DNA of 64,000 nucleotides from Psettodes erumei (lineage: Eukaryota > Chordata > Actinopteri > Pleuronectiformes > Psettodidae). A program made the translations under genes and the position numbers. Location of the stretch: contig JAFBJZ010000357.1 in the NCBI GenBank assembly GCA_016785225.1, positions 3,278,501 to 3,342,500 of the forward strand. Direction: 5' to 3'. The notes under the pieces were generated by a model that had not been told where the DNA came from, searched no databases, and saw only the letters and a list, made by a program, of their open reading frames with translations. Below, piece after piece: positions 38,120 through 51,749 of this stretch. How positions within the stretch are numbered: the stretch's first letter is position 1; each line of letters begins with the position of its first letter.

Positions 38120-41100
38120 GGGAATGCTTTGTAGACTTGAGATGAACAAGTGATCCTGCTTCATGGTGTCATGTGTAGATATTTTCCATTTCTCCTAAAA
38201 CCCTCTATGGTGCAGTTACGCATGTGAGTGAATGAGGGAGTGAATGAGGCAATTTTATGTAGTTCTTTGCACCCAAAACTTGTTTAATCATCCTCTGAGT
38301 TGTGTTCATGTAATGGACTGAACAATGCTGCCACCTCTTGTCTGATGAGCCAAATTATACTTTGATGCTTTAATCAGGCACCAGTGCTTTTAAACAACTG
38401 TTTGCAGCCTCATTACCCCATAAACTCTACACATCTGCACAGCAGTGATTCAGTCTGGACGTGTTCTACATTTCTTTTTTGAGCGTTACCCTGATTTAGG
38501 ATAAGAAACGCTCCATAACCACTAAATTTGTTTTGAATCCACTGTGGAAACACAGGGATTACACTGTGTAAACATTACTGTACTATCCATCACATCTCAT
38601 CAGCAATGAACTTAGAACCTGGCCAACACACACACACACACACGCACACGCACACACACACACGCACGCACACACACAATCATGGAAGCACACACACCTC
38701 CTCTCACTATGAAATTAGTAGTAATTGGGTTTTACAATTACGTTTAATGCACTTTGGGCTGAAATCTACCAGTGCTGGGGTAAAATTGGATCTGGAGAAA
38801 CTGATTAATTTTGGGCATGCTTGTGTGTGTGTTTGTGTGCACGCGCTGGCAAAAGAAAGACAGAGAGTCCAAATATCTAAGACTGCAGCTCAGATAGCCT
38901 TCCTGTAATTTACTGTGAGTGAATTGAGTGTTTGTTTAAGAACTCACTCGAAAGCCTGAGGTAAAGGGAAAGTGACAGCATCTACCACTCTATTGTTTCC
39001 AGATGTGGCTCTGCTAACACACACACACACACACACACGAGCAAGCATGTCCATAGACACATTCACATATCAGAGACCCTCAAATTCATACCCTAAAATG
39101 GAGCTTTTTGTATACGAGTGCAGGTTTAATCACACAACATACTGCCCTTGTGCTTCTCGGCCTGCTGAGACCTCTCACTTCACATTTTTCACTGCACGCC
39201 GCCAGGTTATTTGTCTCCAGGCTTCTCCCTCCAGGCAGTGGTCTCACTGTTTCTGCGGTAATTCAGAGATACAGAAACTTGTCTCATACACAAACACAGA
39301 GAAATCCTTAACAGCAAGCAGCTCTCCCTACATGCTGATTGTCCAACTTTAAAAATAACAGAAAATTACACCTCTGACTTTGTTTCTTACTCGCAAACGA
39401 TAGCTTTACTGCATTGTGTAACCTCTGGATATCCGCTCTTGTGGCAACATTTGGACAAAACCAGTTCAAACTATGAAATGCACGCACACTCTCAGTAATA
39501 GACATACACTGTGTCGACACACACTTTTTTTTGCAAAGCTGAAATGTGAAATGGCGCTATTAAAATTCCTTGGACGAATATTCCTGGGAATGTATTTTCA
39601 GAGTTGGGTTCTCTTGTGCTTAACTATGCATATAGAGTTTGTGTGTGTTTGCAGGCACGATGGTGTGAAGATAAGGGAATCCAGAGGTTGAATTAATGAC
39701 CCAGAGACATAGAAAAGCAAGGAAAGAAAAGCAAAATGCACAGACAAATATACAGAAGAGAAAAGGTGAAGTGAAAGGATTGATAGAGAGGGGGAGTGAA
39801 AAAAGGAAATCTGTCATCCTCCAACAGCCGAACGCTGCAGCTGTTCCCTCTCAGCGATGTTGAAATCATTTTCCCATTCTGCTCTGCATCGATGCTGTAT
39901 GACTAGTTTTTGAATAATGGCCACCACTGGGGATTCTGGGTGACGCAGTTGTCTTGGCTTGGGACGCCAATTTGGTGCAAGAAGGATTTGTAAATCCCAG
40001 GTCTTGGGCCAAACGAGCTAACGAGTTGAGACTGAAATCCAAAAAAGCCCAGCCAAGAGTGAGGGACTGGAGAACTGTCCACCATCAGAGAGCTCCTACC
40101 ACTGTGCAGGTGGTGAAAGAATAAATTTACTTTTTGGTAGATGATCATGTATGTTTCAGGCCAGGTTGGATTGTAATATCCAAGAGTAACCTGTAAAATG
40201 TTTGTGTGTGTGTATGTGATGTTTGTGCATCATTATGTGTGGTGGGACAGTATTGGCTCTGCACTTCACAGGATATAAAGGAACTGCTGATACACGGTTA
40301 ACATGAAAGACAGTGAGTGACACTGAGTGAGACAGTGAGTATTTTAATGTTTGCCCATCCATCATAGATATTGCACAGATATGCATCAATCACTCCATGC
40401 CAGTGCACTTTATCTCTCACACCTGTACATCTGCATCTGTATATTTTTATGCTCTCTTTGTATATTTGTATATGATGCACAATTGGTTACAGTTACAATT
40501 ACTTTTATATTAAAGCTACTTGTACATTACATTGTATATTGGTGTGATTTTTTATATGCTCATATTTTTTTACAGTACTGTATTTTCATTCCTATTTTAT
40601 ATTATTGCCTGTTCTTCTCTAACTGCTGCTGTGACATGTGAGGACAATATGATGATTGGAGAGCTGTGCTGCTGCTGTCATGCCACTGTGCAACAGCCTG
40701 TACTTTTTCTCACCACTAGATGTCACTCTTTATCCAGGCCATTCAATTTTGTCACCTTTCATCAGAGGCCTGTTCCCACACTGTAACGGTGGTAGTGGGT
40801 GACTTACAGTTGTCCTTGAAAGGCACTAAGATCATCATCTCCGCCGACAGAACAGAACAGAAAGCCTGATCAGATTAGCGATGATTAGTCAATAAATACA
40901 TGAAGAATGATGAATGAAGCAATGAATAAATGAATAAAAGTGGTACCATGTGGGACAAAGGAGTGATTCCTTATTATTTCAGCAGGACATTTGATAACTT
41001 TAGAAATGTCAACTGGTCAATACACACACAGGAGAGACAGCATGCTGCAGTATATTTTAATAGAAAAGAGACTAAAAGAAAAAAACAGTTGGGAGAGTGG

Positions 41101-41746
41101 GGGTTAAAAAAGGAGTGAGGATGGGGAGAAAGAAGGGAAAATGAGGAAAGAAATGAGAGTGGCGGTGGTGACATTGTGTGGTCATGGAGAAATGTCAGAG
41201 AAGAAGATGGACACTAACAAGCTGAACATGATAAATGATCCCATTGTTTTCCTCAATCAAAAAGCCAGTTTGGCAAGCAGAGTGACTGGAAATGACTCAT
41301 ACAAACACAATCTATCTCCAAAGGCCTGTCTGGGTTTGCTTCCTATTAGTTTTTTCCTGCATGTCTACGCTCAACGAGCATAGAGCTAGAAGTCATAGAA
41401 AGCCCTGACTCTGGCAGGTCAGTTTCTTGGTGTCCGGACCTCTCCATGTTCTTCTGGCTTGCGGTGTGTCATTACACAGTTGATCGCGTTACTGTTTTAT
41501 TATACTTAGTACTGTTTCTGTACTAGTACTGTTCTCACATTCTGTTTCTGTCCAGTTCATTCCCAGTTTCTGTCTACCGCTATTACAGTGATAATAAATG
41601 CATACATATGTTCTGCTTGTTTTTAAATATATTTTGTCAGTCAACCATGCTACCTTATGATTCCTCACATGACAGGATGTGAACAAGCAAGAAAATGCCT
41701 GGGAACAGCATCTATTGCAATGTGTGACTGAACTATGCCACAGTTG
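38118..41746. other. intergenic, nothing coding recognised
   Basis: Contains CA arrays (38.6 and 39.0 kb) and an A/T-rich segment near 40.4-40.6 kb. No exon or mobile element is recognised. Confidence 0.5.
38625..38678. repeat. imperfect (CA)n microsatellite
   Basis: CA array with several CGCA interruptions. Confidence 0.93.
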
Positions 41747-42085
41747 CTGATGTTTAACAGGTCTAATATTGGCCATTTTGGCCTCCAGTATTTTAATTTT
41801 GTGTATTAGCATGCTAAACTTTGATAATTCACTCTGTACACACATACATCCAAAACTGATGACAATACTATAATTTGTTGTGCAGGTACTTGACCACAAA
41901 CCAAAGTATTGCACAACTTACATTTTTGACCAGATGATGGCAGTAAAGTTAAAGGATCAACAAAATTATTAATGTTAACATGTATGTCAAATGTTGATAG
42001 CATAAAAGGACAAGTCAGGGTATCAACAAAGCGATTAAGCTACATCTTTCAGGCCAATCCATCCAGAAGATGTATTTCTCAGGTG
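41747..42085 (+). repeat. interspersed repeat, copy 2
   Basis: Shares ordered blocks with 9785-10215 in the same orientation: a 'gctgatgtttaacag' and 'tagcatgctaaact' head, aactgatgacaatactataa, tgaccacaaaccaaagtatt, tttttgaccagatgatgg, an 'acaagtcagggtatcaacaaag' phrase and a 'ccaatccatccagaag' end. The copies are strongly diverged, so the insertions are old. It matches the pattern of a common fish repeat that I cannot name with certainty. Confidence 0.62.
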
Positions 42086-44979
42086 TGCAAGAGGAAATCC
42101 TTGTCAGTCGGATTCACACACACAACCCAAATGTCATCAGTTATGAAACAGAAATGCTGGCACAGCAGACACAGACAGCAGGGAAGGCACAGAGGCCTGG
42201 AGGATAAATGATAGTTTGTACAGTATTTCCCTTTAATGTTTTATCAGCCACATGACCAATAAACACATGGCCAGTTTCCAAGAATTTGTGCTCTATGAAA
42301 AAAGGACAAGTCCCAGAATGAATACTCAGAATCTATCACAGATGATATCCTTTTTCATTACTAGGAATCTGCTCAAGTGATAAAATGTGACTTGGTCGTT
42401 TGTGTAAATGACTGAATCTTGCCCCAAAAGCTGTAGTATGAGAAACAGACAAATCTTTTCAAAGTACAAGACTGCCAGATTCACATGTTGGTTCAGAGAA
42501 ATATATCAATACCTTAGTATAAGTCAAGGTATCCATAGTAAATGAACAGCACGCAATGGCCATTACTCCCAATTTAAGTTTGTTTCCAAGTTAAAAGTGC
42601 ATTATGGAATGAACATAAAACAGGCTACAGCAATATAACACATTTTCCTCAGAGGAGCCGCTGCGTGTGCACATGCCGCCATCTTGAATCCAAGAGAGCA
42701 GTAACTGTTACCATTGAATTGATTTGGAGAAAATTGAGAAAATCAACTCTTTATGTACCCAACAATTTATCAAACAAACATTTCAAAAATTTATCAATAA
42801 AGAATTTGATTGAAAAATAAACAAACTCTTACTTCCCATCCCTAAATTGTACTGGTACTTGTACTGTACTGTACTGGCACATTTCCAAAAAGACATTTTT
42901 GAAAAATGTGTCATAAAAATTGCCTCAGGAAATGCAGCGTCAGTGTGATTGGCAGTTTTCAGTAACAAAACTGATAAAATTAGGAAAAAATATTTTAAAT
43001 GGTTTAAACTGAACTTGTGTGAGTGATTGTTCATTGTCTGTAGGTATTTTAAAGCTTGTTCATGACAATGAATGTTTGCAGTTTCATAATACAATATATG
43101 TAAATTGCAATGAAAACAAAGGATTAAAGTAAAGGAGGCTTCAGATATTTATTAAAATTGAAATTCTTATAAAAATATAATGTACATGCTATGAGCAAAA
43201 AGTGCAATGTTCCAATTAAATCAACATAGTTAGAATTTTCTCATGCAACTCCAGACGTGGTTGGGATGGGCGCTCTTTTAGATGCAAATTATGCATCAAA
43301 AGAGTCCAAAACATGTGATAGAAACAACTGTTTGTGGTACCTAGGTGACAGTGATGCTGCTTATTCATTCAATGAGCACAGTAATTGAGGTAATTGAGGA
43401 AGAATTTCAGGGCCAAGCAGTTTTAATTACATTTTAGAAATAGACACTAGCTATACGTCACACTTTACACATACTTAACATGACTGGCATAATTACAGTA
43501 GGCCTGTGTGAGACAACATTACTGTTTTGATGACTCAATTATAGCAACAAACCGTTACATCTTGCAAATTCACCAAAAGCCACAGCTATAAAATTAAACG
43601 TGTCTAAATGTGATGTTGTGGTTGTTTAGTTGCATCAGGCTTCATGTAACAGCCAATTAACAAGTCATTTTTGACAGATTTTGTGAAACTCCTCTGCCAA
43701 GTTCCTTAAAAAGCCACAATGGAACTGTCGCACAAAAGATTCTTCTTTGAACAGTTTCACTCCGTTCATCAAAACACAAAAATACTCCCCTTCTTTGTCA
43801 AAATTTTTTAAATGGCCCAAACTAATGACAGGCAAAATCCATTTGGCTGCTTTACAATTCAGGGTCCTGTTATCATGCAGGCTGGCTCACTGTCATGTCT
43901 CACTGGGACACTCGCATAGAACAGGGCCGTTGTTAATTTTCACCTGTGTCACCTCAATGTCTTCTGTAAAAAGAGACCAATTAAAGTGATGTGAAAGAAC
44001 GATTCTGCTTTCCATCTTAAATCAGCTGAAGTGCTCCAGTTGCAATTAACACACCATCAATTCAGATTTACTGCAATACAAATTACTTAAGGATTTACAT
44101 CCAAATTAAGACATTTTAAGACTTTTTAATGGCTTAGGAAGTCATTAAATATTCCAGGTTGTTAATGACTGCTGTATGACTGCAGAATAATGTTAGTTAA
44201 CCATGTCCCAACAAGCTAAATGGCGCATGGCTAACGACTGACATCAGCTACAAGATAATGTAGTTACAGAACGTAAGCCGTCTATGAACTGAGATTGGTG
44301 TCAATAAATCCGAGAGTCATAGAAGCTATTTTCCATGTCAACATGTAATTGAGATAACGGGGGATGGCATCTGGCTGTCTCCCCATAAAATAACACTTCA
44401 TAGTTATAATTTTAACTTAAAGATTCACATATGGTTATGAAATGAAGGGTAATGCCAAGTGGAGAGAATAAACGCCTGAGAGAGGGCAAAGGGAGTGGAG
44501 GAAAAGAGCCAGAGTTTGATGAGGCCTATCATTTTCCATCAGTGAGACCCAGATCACATCTCTCATCCCTGGTGAGACACAGAATTGCTATGGACCCCAC
44601 TATACACACCTAGATACTGGCCATTACTGTTGTGATGCACAGTAAAGCCACCCACAACAGACCTGCAATACAGCACACAGACACACACCAGGTAATTTTG
44701 TGTGTGGCCATCCAGAGTTGGCCTCAGTTGGCATGAAGGGGTTCCAGTATAATGTGTTTACAGTACATCATACATATTGAGACAACTAACTGCCCAGGGG
44801 TTGTTTGTGATGATGATGATGATCAAAACAGAGCTTAAAACCATGAGATGACAACAAATGTTAGTTTCAGCTACTGCAAGATTATTTTACAATATTTGGT
44901 TTGAGTGTAACACAAAGTAAATAAGTCTAAAATCACGATACTGACATTACAGCTGCAGATGTGCCAAAAAATAAAATAA

Positions 44980-44982
<3 letters not shown>

Positions 44983-45025
<43 letters not shown>
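44983..45025. repeat. (AAT)n microsatellite
   Basis: Pure AAT array of about 43 bp. A short GAT array lies at about 44,807-44,823. Confidence 0.95.
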
Positions 45026-46524
45026 GTAATACAAGCAGATAAAACATTATTACCAAAGATCCTCACATAAACTCTGTACATGTATGGAGCCTCCCTGGAT
45101 ATGATTTTCCTTTCTTAGGAATATCCATCAGTGAAATGTGCTTTACAGGTGATTTTCCCTCCTGCTCTGTGTTGGGTTGCAACTTTGTCTGCCTCATCTT
45201 GTGACTATGTCTGATCATATTTGTGGTGTCATGGTTTTCACAGCAGGCAATATTCTTAGTATCATGCTAGGAAGAATGACTAAAACAATTGGCATTTCCA
45301 GACAGAAAACAGCTGCAAGACTTTGGCTACTGTGAGTGACAAAACACTGGACTGTGGTTACATTTCTGCAGTATATGGAGTAAGAGTGGATTTGTTTCAA
45401 GCAAAACACAAAAGGTAAGAGGCTGTAATGTTTATATTTAGTTGTAGACCAACAGCTGTAAAAGATGAGGTGTCAGTGGTTTCTGCAGAAACTGGGCCCT
45501 AATAATATTTCCTCCAAACGGCATGTCTGCATATAGCACTATGTGTATGCACACTTGAATTAAGATAACAACAGGTTACATATTTTAATATATGGAACCT
45601 TTAATATTTCAATAATTTTCTTCTTTTAAGATCTTGTTGTGTTAACAATAAACCAAACACTTTGGTTTGGGGAGTGGAGAAATCCCCAATGAGCTAAAGT
45701 GCCAAATTAAAGCCAGAACTTTTTCCATTAAGAATTGTAAGTCCTCAGTGAAAAAGCCACATTCATCGTGACAGATCCTGCTACAAATAGGAAACTTAGA
45801 CATGCACTTTGTGTAACACATGCACTTGGTTTAGTCTTGAAAAATGCTCCTGACCAGACTCACATGCAGCAAAGGTATTGTATCATTATCATAATTATTA
45901 GGGTTACAATCATTTGGTCACTGAAATGTCAGATTGGCCACCAATCAATATATTAACTGACTACGTTCAGCTATAATAATTGTTTGTGTTTGCAGGTGTA
46001 TTTAATATTGCTATACATTTGGTCTAAATATTTCCACAAAGGGATAAATATCCTATTCCATTCCCCCTGGACATTTCCTGTGCAATCTTTAACTAAAAGT
46101 TTGTGCAGTTATAAGAATCACCTCCAATTCCACCTATTGGACTTGTTTCTTTTTGACATTCTGCTACATCTGTTGAGGCCAAGACAAGCTTCTGGAGCAG
46201 CTCCTGTTGTGACTAAAAGCATTATTCGCAGTGCGACAATACAGGTAAATACTTCAGTGCGCCATCATCCTTCAGCGATGCTTCAGTCAGAGGAGGAGGG
46301 TTTCTCGCTCCAAGGCAATACCACCATTCAAAATGATTGAATGTGTCCTGAAAAGAAATTCCTACTGTGACCACTCATTGCACTCCACTTTACAGAAACC
46401 CTGAAGCTGTTCTGAAACCAGGGACTTTAATGTCAACAATGCTAGACCAAAGACATAAGATCATTTTTCTCCCAGCCTTACTGCCAAGCCAAAAAAATGT
46501 CAGACTTCAGAGTGTACAGACTGA

Positions 46525-46536
46525 TATAATAATAAC

Positions 46537-46568
<32 letters not shown>
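46525..46568. repeat. (AAT)n microsatellite
   Basis: AAT array of about 44 bp with one AAC unit. Confidence 0.95.
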
Positions 46569-46569
<1 letters not shown>

Positions 46570-47346
46570 GTCAAAGAAAGTGTCAAACAAAACACGATCT
46601 TCATCACAAGTTAGCAGAGCTGCAGAATTTAATTTTTTGACATGATAATCAAGTGAACATCATGGAAAACACACAGATCAACAAGTCAGCAGCATTCACA
46701 GTCTGTCAACAATTTGTTAGTAAAAAAACAAACAAACTGCGGTGCCATCTGGCCAGACGTGTGGAGTATAGCAGGAAGAGACAGTGTGACTGCTGATGCA
46801 ACAATGCAAAAAAAAAACAGGCCGTGAACATATCACCTGCACCAAACAGCCAAAAGAGTATATTACTGTATAAAAAGAGTAAAGGCTTAAGTTATTCTTT
46901 GTTGGACAAGCTTTCCTTTATAGTTTTGTTCAATTTTTTTGATTGGGTGCCACAGTCGCTGATTCACATCCTATTTGTGGGAGCACAAAACCACTTATGA
47001 CTCACTTGTGTTGGCTGCATACTAAATAAACCAAATATGCCTTCCAAAACACATTTAATTGTTTGCTATCTGGTTAACTGAATGCAACTGGCCTCTTACT
47101 TTCCATGTGCCCATTAGGTATAAATCCTTTTTGATAATGATACTGGTATTTTTATAGTCATAGGTCTTAGATTTGACCAAAAACATACATCAACAGTGAG
47201 GACCAAAATTATATTCTTAGCATTGTTCAGAGGACTGAAGCCACATTACTTTACAGAAAAACAACATTTGAAACAATTAAATAGAGAAAATTTAACAGAC
47301 TATTCAAAACCTTCTTTTTAGAAGAGGTTGGATTTGGACTGGTGAA

Positions 47347-47628
47347 CAGGGCTGCAACTAACTATTCATCACTGAGAAACTGATAATGATTGATTGCTTA
47401 GTTTATGAAAAAAAGTGAAAAAACAAAACTCAAAAAGCCAAAAGTTTGAGTTAATGTCATATATTACAAAGAAAAGCAAGAAATCCCCTCATGAAGGAAG
47501 CTGAAACCAGTAACTTTACAGTGCCAGTGAAAAACAAAAAAAATACTGAAACAATTAACAATTTTTGAAATAGTTGCAGATGAATTTCCTTTCATTCAAC
47601 TTTTAGCTGACTAGTCATTGCTTGATTT
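47347..47628. mobile_element. decayed hAT-like MITE
   Basis: Begins CAGGGCTGCAACTAACTATT and ends with gactagtcattgcttgattt, whose reverse complement weakly matches the start. Internal words include 'ATATTACAAAGAAAAGCA', 'GAAGCTGAAACCAG' and 'GAAATAGTTGCAGATGAATT'. This order resembles a very common fish element of about 280 bp with GGCTGCAACTAA termini that I associate with hAT-type non-autonomous transposons. No transposase frame is present. Target duplications are not clear because the right end is degraded. Confidence 0.6.
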
Positions 47629-50600
47629 TATTTATTGACTTTATTTCCCAAATTCTAGCTACCAACCTGCCTTTCACTCACTTTCACAACACCTCCACTG
47701 ACCTAGATGACCGACTATCTCAGGCTTTAGCAAATGAAGTCATTATCTTTGCGAGAAAGTGCATTGAAGGTGGAGACTTCATCATCAGATGACATGTTCA
47801 GTGACTTGCACACAATGAAACCAGGCCTCCTGCTGTGCTCTTCCCCCTCTTTTCATCCTCCTCTCCGTCAGGTAGCATTGCCCTGGCACAGCAATGATGG
47901 GATAACACCTAAATAAAGTGCCCTTGAAGCTGACAGCTCTCTGGTTCAGAGACTACACACTAATAAAAGCTGACACTCTGGCTACTTATTTTTATTGTGG
48001 AAGTGGAAGTACAGAACAACCAATCAAAATATAAATTCAAAAAACATAAATCAATGAATATACTGTGCAAACATTGAATTAGTGGCTATGTGCTGCCTAT
48101 TTAATGACAAAGTTTGTCTAATTTTTCTCTTTTTTGTTTATTAAATTACCAGCCGCTCTCAGATGGACAGTGCACAGTGTCTGCTTTAGAAATGCAATTT
48201 GATGAATCCAGCCAGGATCAGAATTTAACAGAACCCTTGGTTCTGGCAGGCAGCATCTCACCACCAGAGGGTGATCAGTGGGCAACGCTGCACTTATTTT
48301 CCCGAGTGATTGATTCCTCTGTCCAGACAACACGGCTTCAGGTCCTGTTAAACAACTACAAGGTCGATCACTGTATGAGATCAAGGGGTTCTGGCACAAA
48401 CTGCATTTATAAACCAACATGTGTTTGAACAACAGCTGTGTTCTGAACAGACTAGGAGTCACACATGGAGTCTAACTACTGTATGTTGACTCAATATCCC
48501 AGACGACCTGAGGCTCTGTTTTCCCCAGAGAAATGATACTGTGTGCAACATTCCCTGTGACAGCTCACGTTCTCACGTTCAACATCACACTCTGATTCAT
48601 TTCAGTAACAGAAGAAGTTATGGTACAAGGACACACACACACACACACACACACTTGAATGCAAAAATACTTGCGTAAACACACTCATGCACCTGAAGGG
48701 GTACTCTCAAGTAATTCACAATGACTGTCATATATGCAAAAAAACCCCTGCAAGTTCCGAGGTGGGTGGGCCTACTGCAGCAGCGACTGTGAGTCTGCAA
48801 AAAAAATCAATGAGAAACTTAAATGTCGGACAGTGCTTTTGATGTCAAAGTAACTAAAATGTCAAGAAAATCTACTGTCACTGTCATCTCCCAGGTCGAT
48901 CCTCAGAGATGCACATGAGCATACACACACGCACGCACACACACACACACACACACATACGCACAACGCCAGTGCTTTTCTATGTTTCAGCTCTCCCAGG
49001 TGGTTGACCCCTATTCTTTTAGGTGACCTTCCTGAAGCATCATCATCATCATGAGGTTGAATATCCACCTGAACACAAGAATGTCAAATTTTGCGATTTA
49101 ACAGGCAGGCAGGCTGACTTGAAATTGGATCAGTACATTTGTGATCATGAAAAAGGCAGAAGGACTCAAACAATTTGACTTTTTGGGTCATCAAACTCCA
49201 TCTGATACTCACTTCCTGTCTAGCTCCAGAGACTGTCTGACTATGCACCACTGTCCCCCATTTGAACATTAACAAATCTCCATAGTGACAGGCCTTTTGC
49301 CTCTCCTTTTGAATTTGGGAAATTCTGAAAACATAACAGCCTTGAGCTGAGGTTGTAAAATACTACACAAACTAATACAAATATACTTGGATATTTAACC
49401 TTTTAATTACACTTTGGCTTTGCAAGTATAAATACTGCAGTGATTACATGTTATTAGGTCTGTCCGAGACCTTTTGTCTTCTCTCATTTTCTCTCCCTTT
49501 CACAGTTTTACAGGAATCAGTCGCATTTTCTTCTTAAATAGTTCACATTTCACATCTTCCTATTCCTTCCCATTTATTCCACTCTCCTTTACCAAATGTC
49601 TCCCATTTCTGACAACCTCTTGCTCCACATTTGTAATCCCCACATGTACTCATCCTCTCCTTCCACCCCAGCCTCTTTCCCCAGCCATCCTTTCCAATCT
49701 CTTGCATCCCTCCCCATCCCTCTCCTCCACCCGTCTTCCTGTTGAGCGCTGCTTAAGGACATAATCTGTCTTCCACTGCTCACCGCTGATTGGATCCACA
49801 GGGAAATGGCAGCAGGAGACAGTTGGAGCGACAGGGCAAAGTGGTAGCTGTCACTGAAAGCTGTCTGTGTGTGTGTGTTGGTGGGGGGCAAGGCAAGCAC
49901 ATGAGAAGGGTTGAAGGTGCATCGAAACAAAATATTAGATGTCCCTCATTGAGGACAAGGGAAACTTTCTCTTTTCATTGCTGTATGTTTCTGTCAAGCA
50001 GACTCACACACACACTCTCTCCCACTGACTGCATACATTATTTATGACTGTGGATGAGGCAAAGGAGCAAGACAGGTGAGGTGTGTGTGTGTCCGTGAGC
50101 TGGGCAGTGCAGTGTGACCAATTGGTTGTAGTCTTCCAGTCTAAATCCCCTTTTAGACAGGTACAAGGCTCAGATCAAATCCTGAGCTGCAAAAGAGATG
50201 TGTGTGCTGAAGCACAGCTGCGCTTCACCCTTCGTGTCCATCTGTGCATAATAAATCTGTGTCTGGCTGATAGCTCTGTGTCTGTTTGTTTGTTCCTCTG
50301 AGTCCTGTATGTTTGTGGTGCAATTTACTCAAACAGCCTTCAGAGCAGAAGAGTTAATTTTCGTCATGCAAGGCTGCCACACTAAAATAAGAAGAGCAAT
50401 AAGCTTTTGGGAGCATATTGAACACACTTATATACCACAATAAACTGCTATGCCCAAGCCAAAGTTTAATTCCTTTTGGGCAATGCAGCCTATGTGAATA
50501 CAACATACATACTAATTATACAATACAACCCCGTTCCTCAGTTGTGCTTTACTAAAATTAACTCAAAAGAAGTTGTTTTTTAAAAAAACCCACTTAGCTG

Positions 50601-50854
50601 AACACCACAGTAGGTGCAACACTGCCACGTAAATTACACTTTACAAACAAATCACCAGGTATATGCTACACAACCACCTGAATGGAGCATCACTAAAGCA
50701 GATAACCAATTGTATAACAAGACAATACATCGCAGGTGACATCAAACAACCTTCACAGTTGCTGTGTATTTCGCAGTGTACGAACACACAAAGTTTGTTT
50801 GTTCGCGTTCTGTTGGGGAGTTGTAACCATGGGTGACTTCCTTGTTGCACTTAC
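47629..50854. other. intergenic, nothing securely coding
   Basis: Holds CA arrays at 48.6 and 48.9 kb and a pyrimidine-rich segment near 49.47-49.74 kb. A + frame at 48,114-48,428 with an AG before it looks faintly protein-like but matches nothing I know and has no partner exon. Confidence 0.45.
48631..48654. repeat. (AC)n microsatellite
   Basis: Pure AC run of 24 bp. A second, interrupted array lies at 48,924-48,958. Confidence 0.9.
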
Positions 50855-50942
50855 CTGTGACACCGTAGTCATTCACAATCACAGTCTGCCACTGCTGTCC
50901 CACTGAGCTCCCTGGATGTTTTTTATGTTTAGCTCTGAGCAT
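50855..50942 (-). CDS. candidate first coding exon of an unidentified gene (uncertain)
   Basis: On the - strand an ATG (50,942-50,940) opens 29 codons, including QQWQTVIVNDYGVT, and runs into a strong splice donor, ACAG|gtaagt, leaving one base of the next codon. In the same frame just upstream lies a hydrophobic VFAFFFFWYY stretch preceded by a stop. The DNA upstream on this strand (51,000-51,060) is locally CpG-rich, as at a promoter. I recognise no protein family and find no convincing second exon, and the ATG context is weak (T at -3). It could be the start of a lineage-specific gene, a non-coding RNA exon or chance. Confidence 0.25.
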
Positions 50943-51069
50943 GTAATACCAGAAAAAGAAAAACGCAAAGACACGAGTTTAGGCTGAGCTAGCGTTGCGC
51001 ATGTTGGCCGCGCAAACAGGTTGAGTTTGGCCACTCGACGCGGTCCCTGGATGTTACATTAAATCAGCA

Positions 51070-51185
51070 CTTTATTAGGGAGGATGCCATCTTCTTCGTC
51101 TTCTTTTCTGCACTTACTGGCAGATCGCGAACAAATTAAAGGTGATAACTGCCACCTAGTGCATAAGAGTGCGCACCATAATGTC
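51070..51185. repeat. interspersed repeat fragment (GCCACCTAGTG type)
   Basis: Contains cttcttcgtcttcttttctg, then 'CTTACTGGCAGATCGCGAACAAATTAAAGG' in pieces, and 'ACTGCCACCTAGTG'. This series is familiar from dispersed repeats of fish genomes, where it often sits near transcription starts. The element class is not established here. Confidence 0.45.
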
Positions 51186-51749
51186 ATTAATCGAACTTTT
51201 AAAACCAACTCTGCTGCATAAAAAGTTTTTTTTAAGTGCCTTCCTTGTGCCCTTAACTCTTCTCCTTCTGTGGATTCTGCATCCATGTGCAACTGCTTCC
51301 TTTTAGTTTACACACAACATTGTTATTGGCTTTGAACTGTTGGATTATTATAAAACTAAGTGTTCTTAGTTCTAATCACACCATGTCATGCCATAGCCTT
51401 ATGATATGTCAATCACTGCTTCGCTGCTGCTTGCTCATCAGAACAGAATGCACTACATCTGATTTTAACACTCACTCGGGTCCAGCTAAAGGCCGGTTGG
51501 CTACACATAGCAAGACACTGATAACACTCAGGGTCGTACTCAGTGGCGCCAGGAGGATAACACTCGAGGATATGCGCCCTGGTCCCAGGAGGAGTCAAGA
51601 TGTATAAGAACTTGTGATTTCCTTGGTTCGGGGCTTCGTCTCTCCAACTCTTATGCCACTAAAATAAATTGTTAACCATACGCCGTAGTTGCGTCTTCTA
51701 TCTTGGTACTGTTTGACTAACTTCCTTCCCCTGGAATAAAGTTAATAAA

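Larger units (their letters stand above)
42086..47346. other. intergenic, AT-rich, nothing coding recognised
   Basis: AT-rich unique-looking DNA with trinucleotide arrays at 44.8, 45.0 and 46.5 kb. No exon with splice signals or family similarity is seen on either strand. Confidence 0.5.

Noticed and set aside
44807..46568. Trinucleotide and interrupted repeats as a possible CRISPR-like array
   Set aside because: These are plain GAT and AAT microsatellites without spacers, in eukaryotic DNA.
48114..48428. + strand frame with a preceding AG that looked like an isolated exon
   Set aside because: There is no family similarity, no good polypyrimidine-acceptor pairing with an upstream donor, and no neighbouring exon in a compatible phase.
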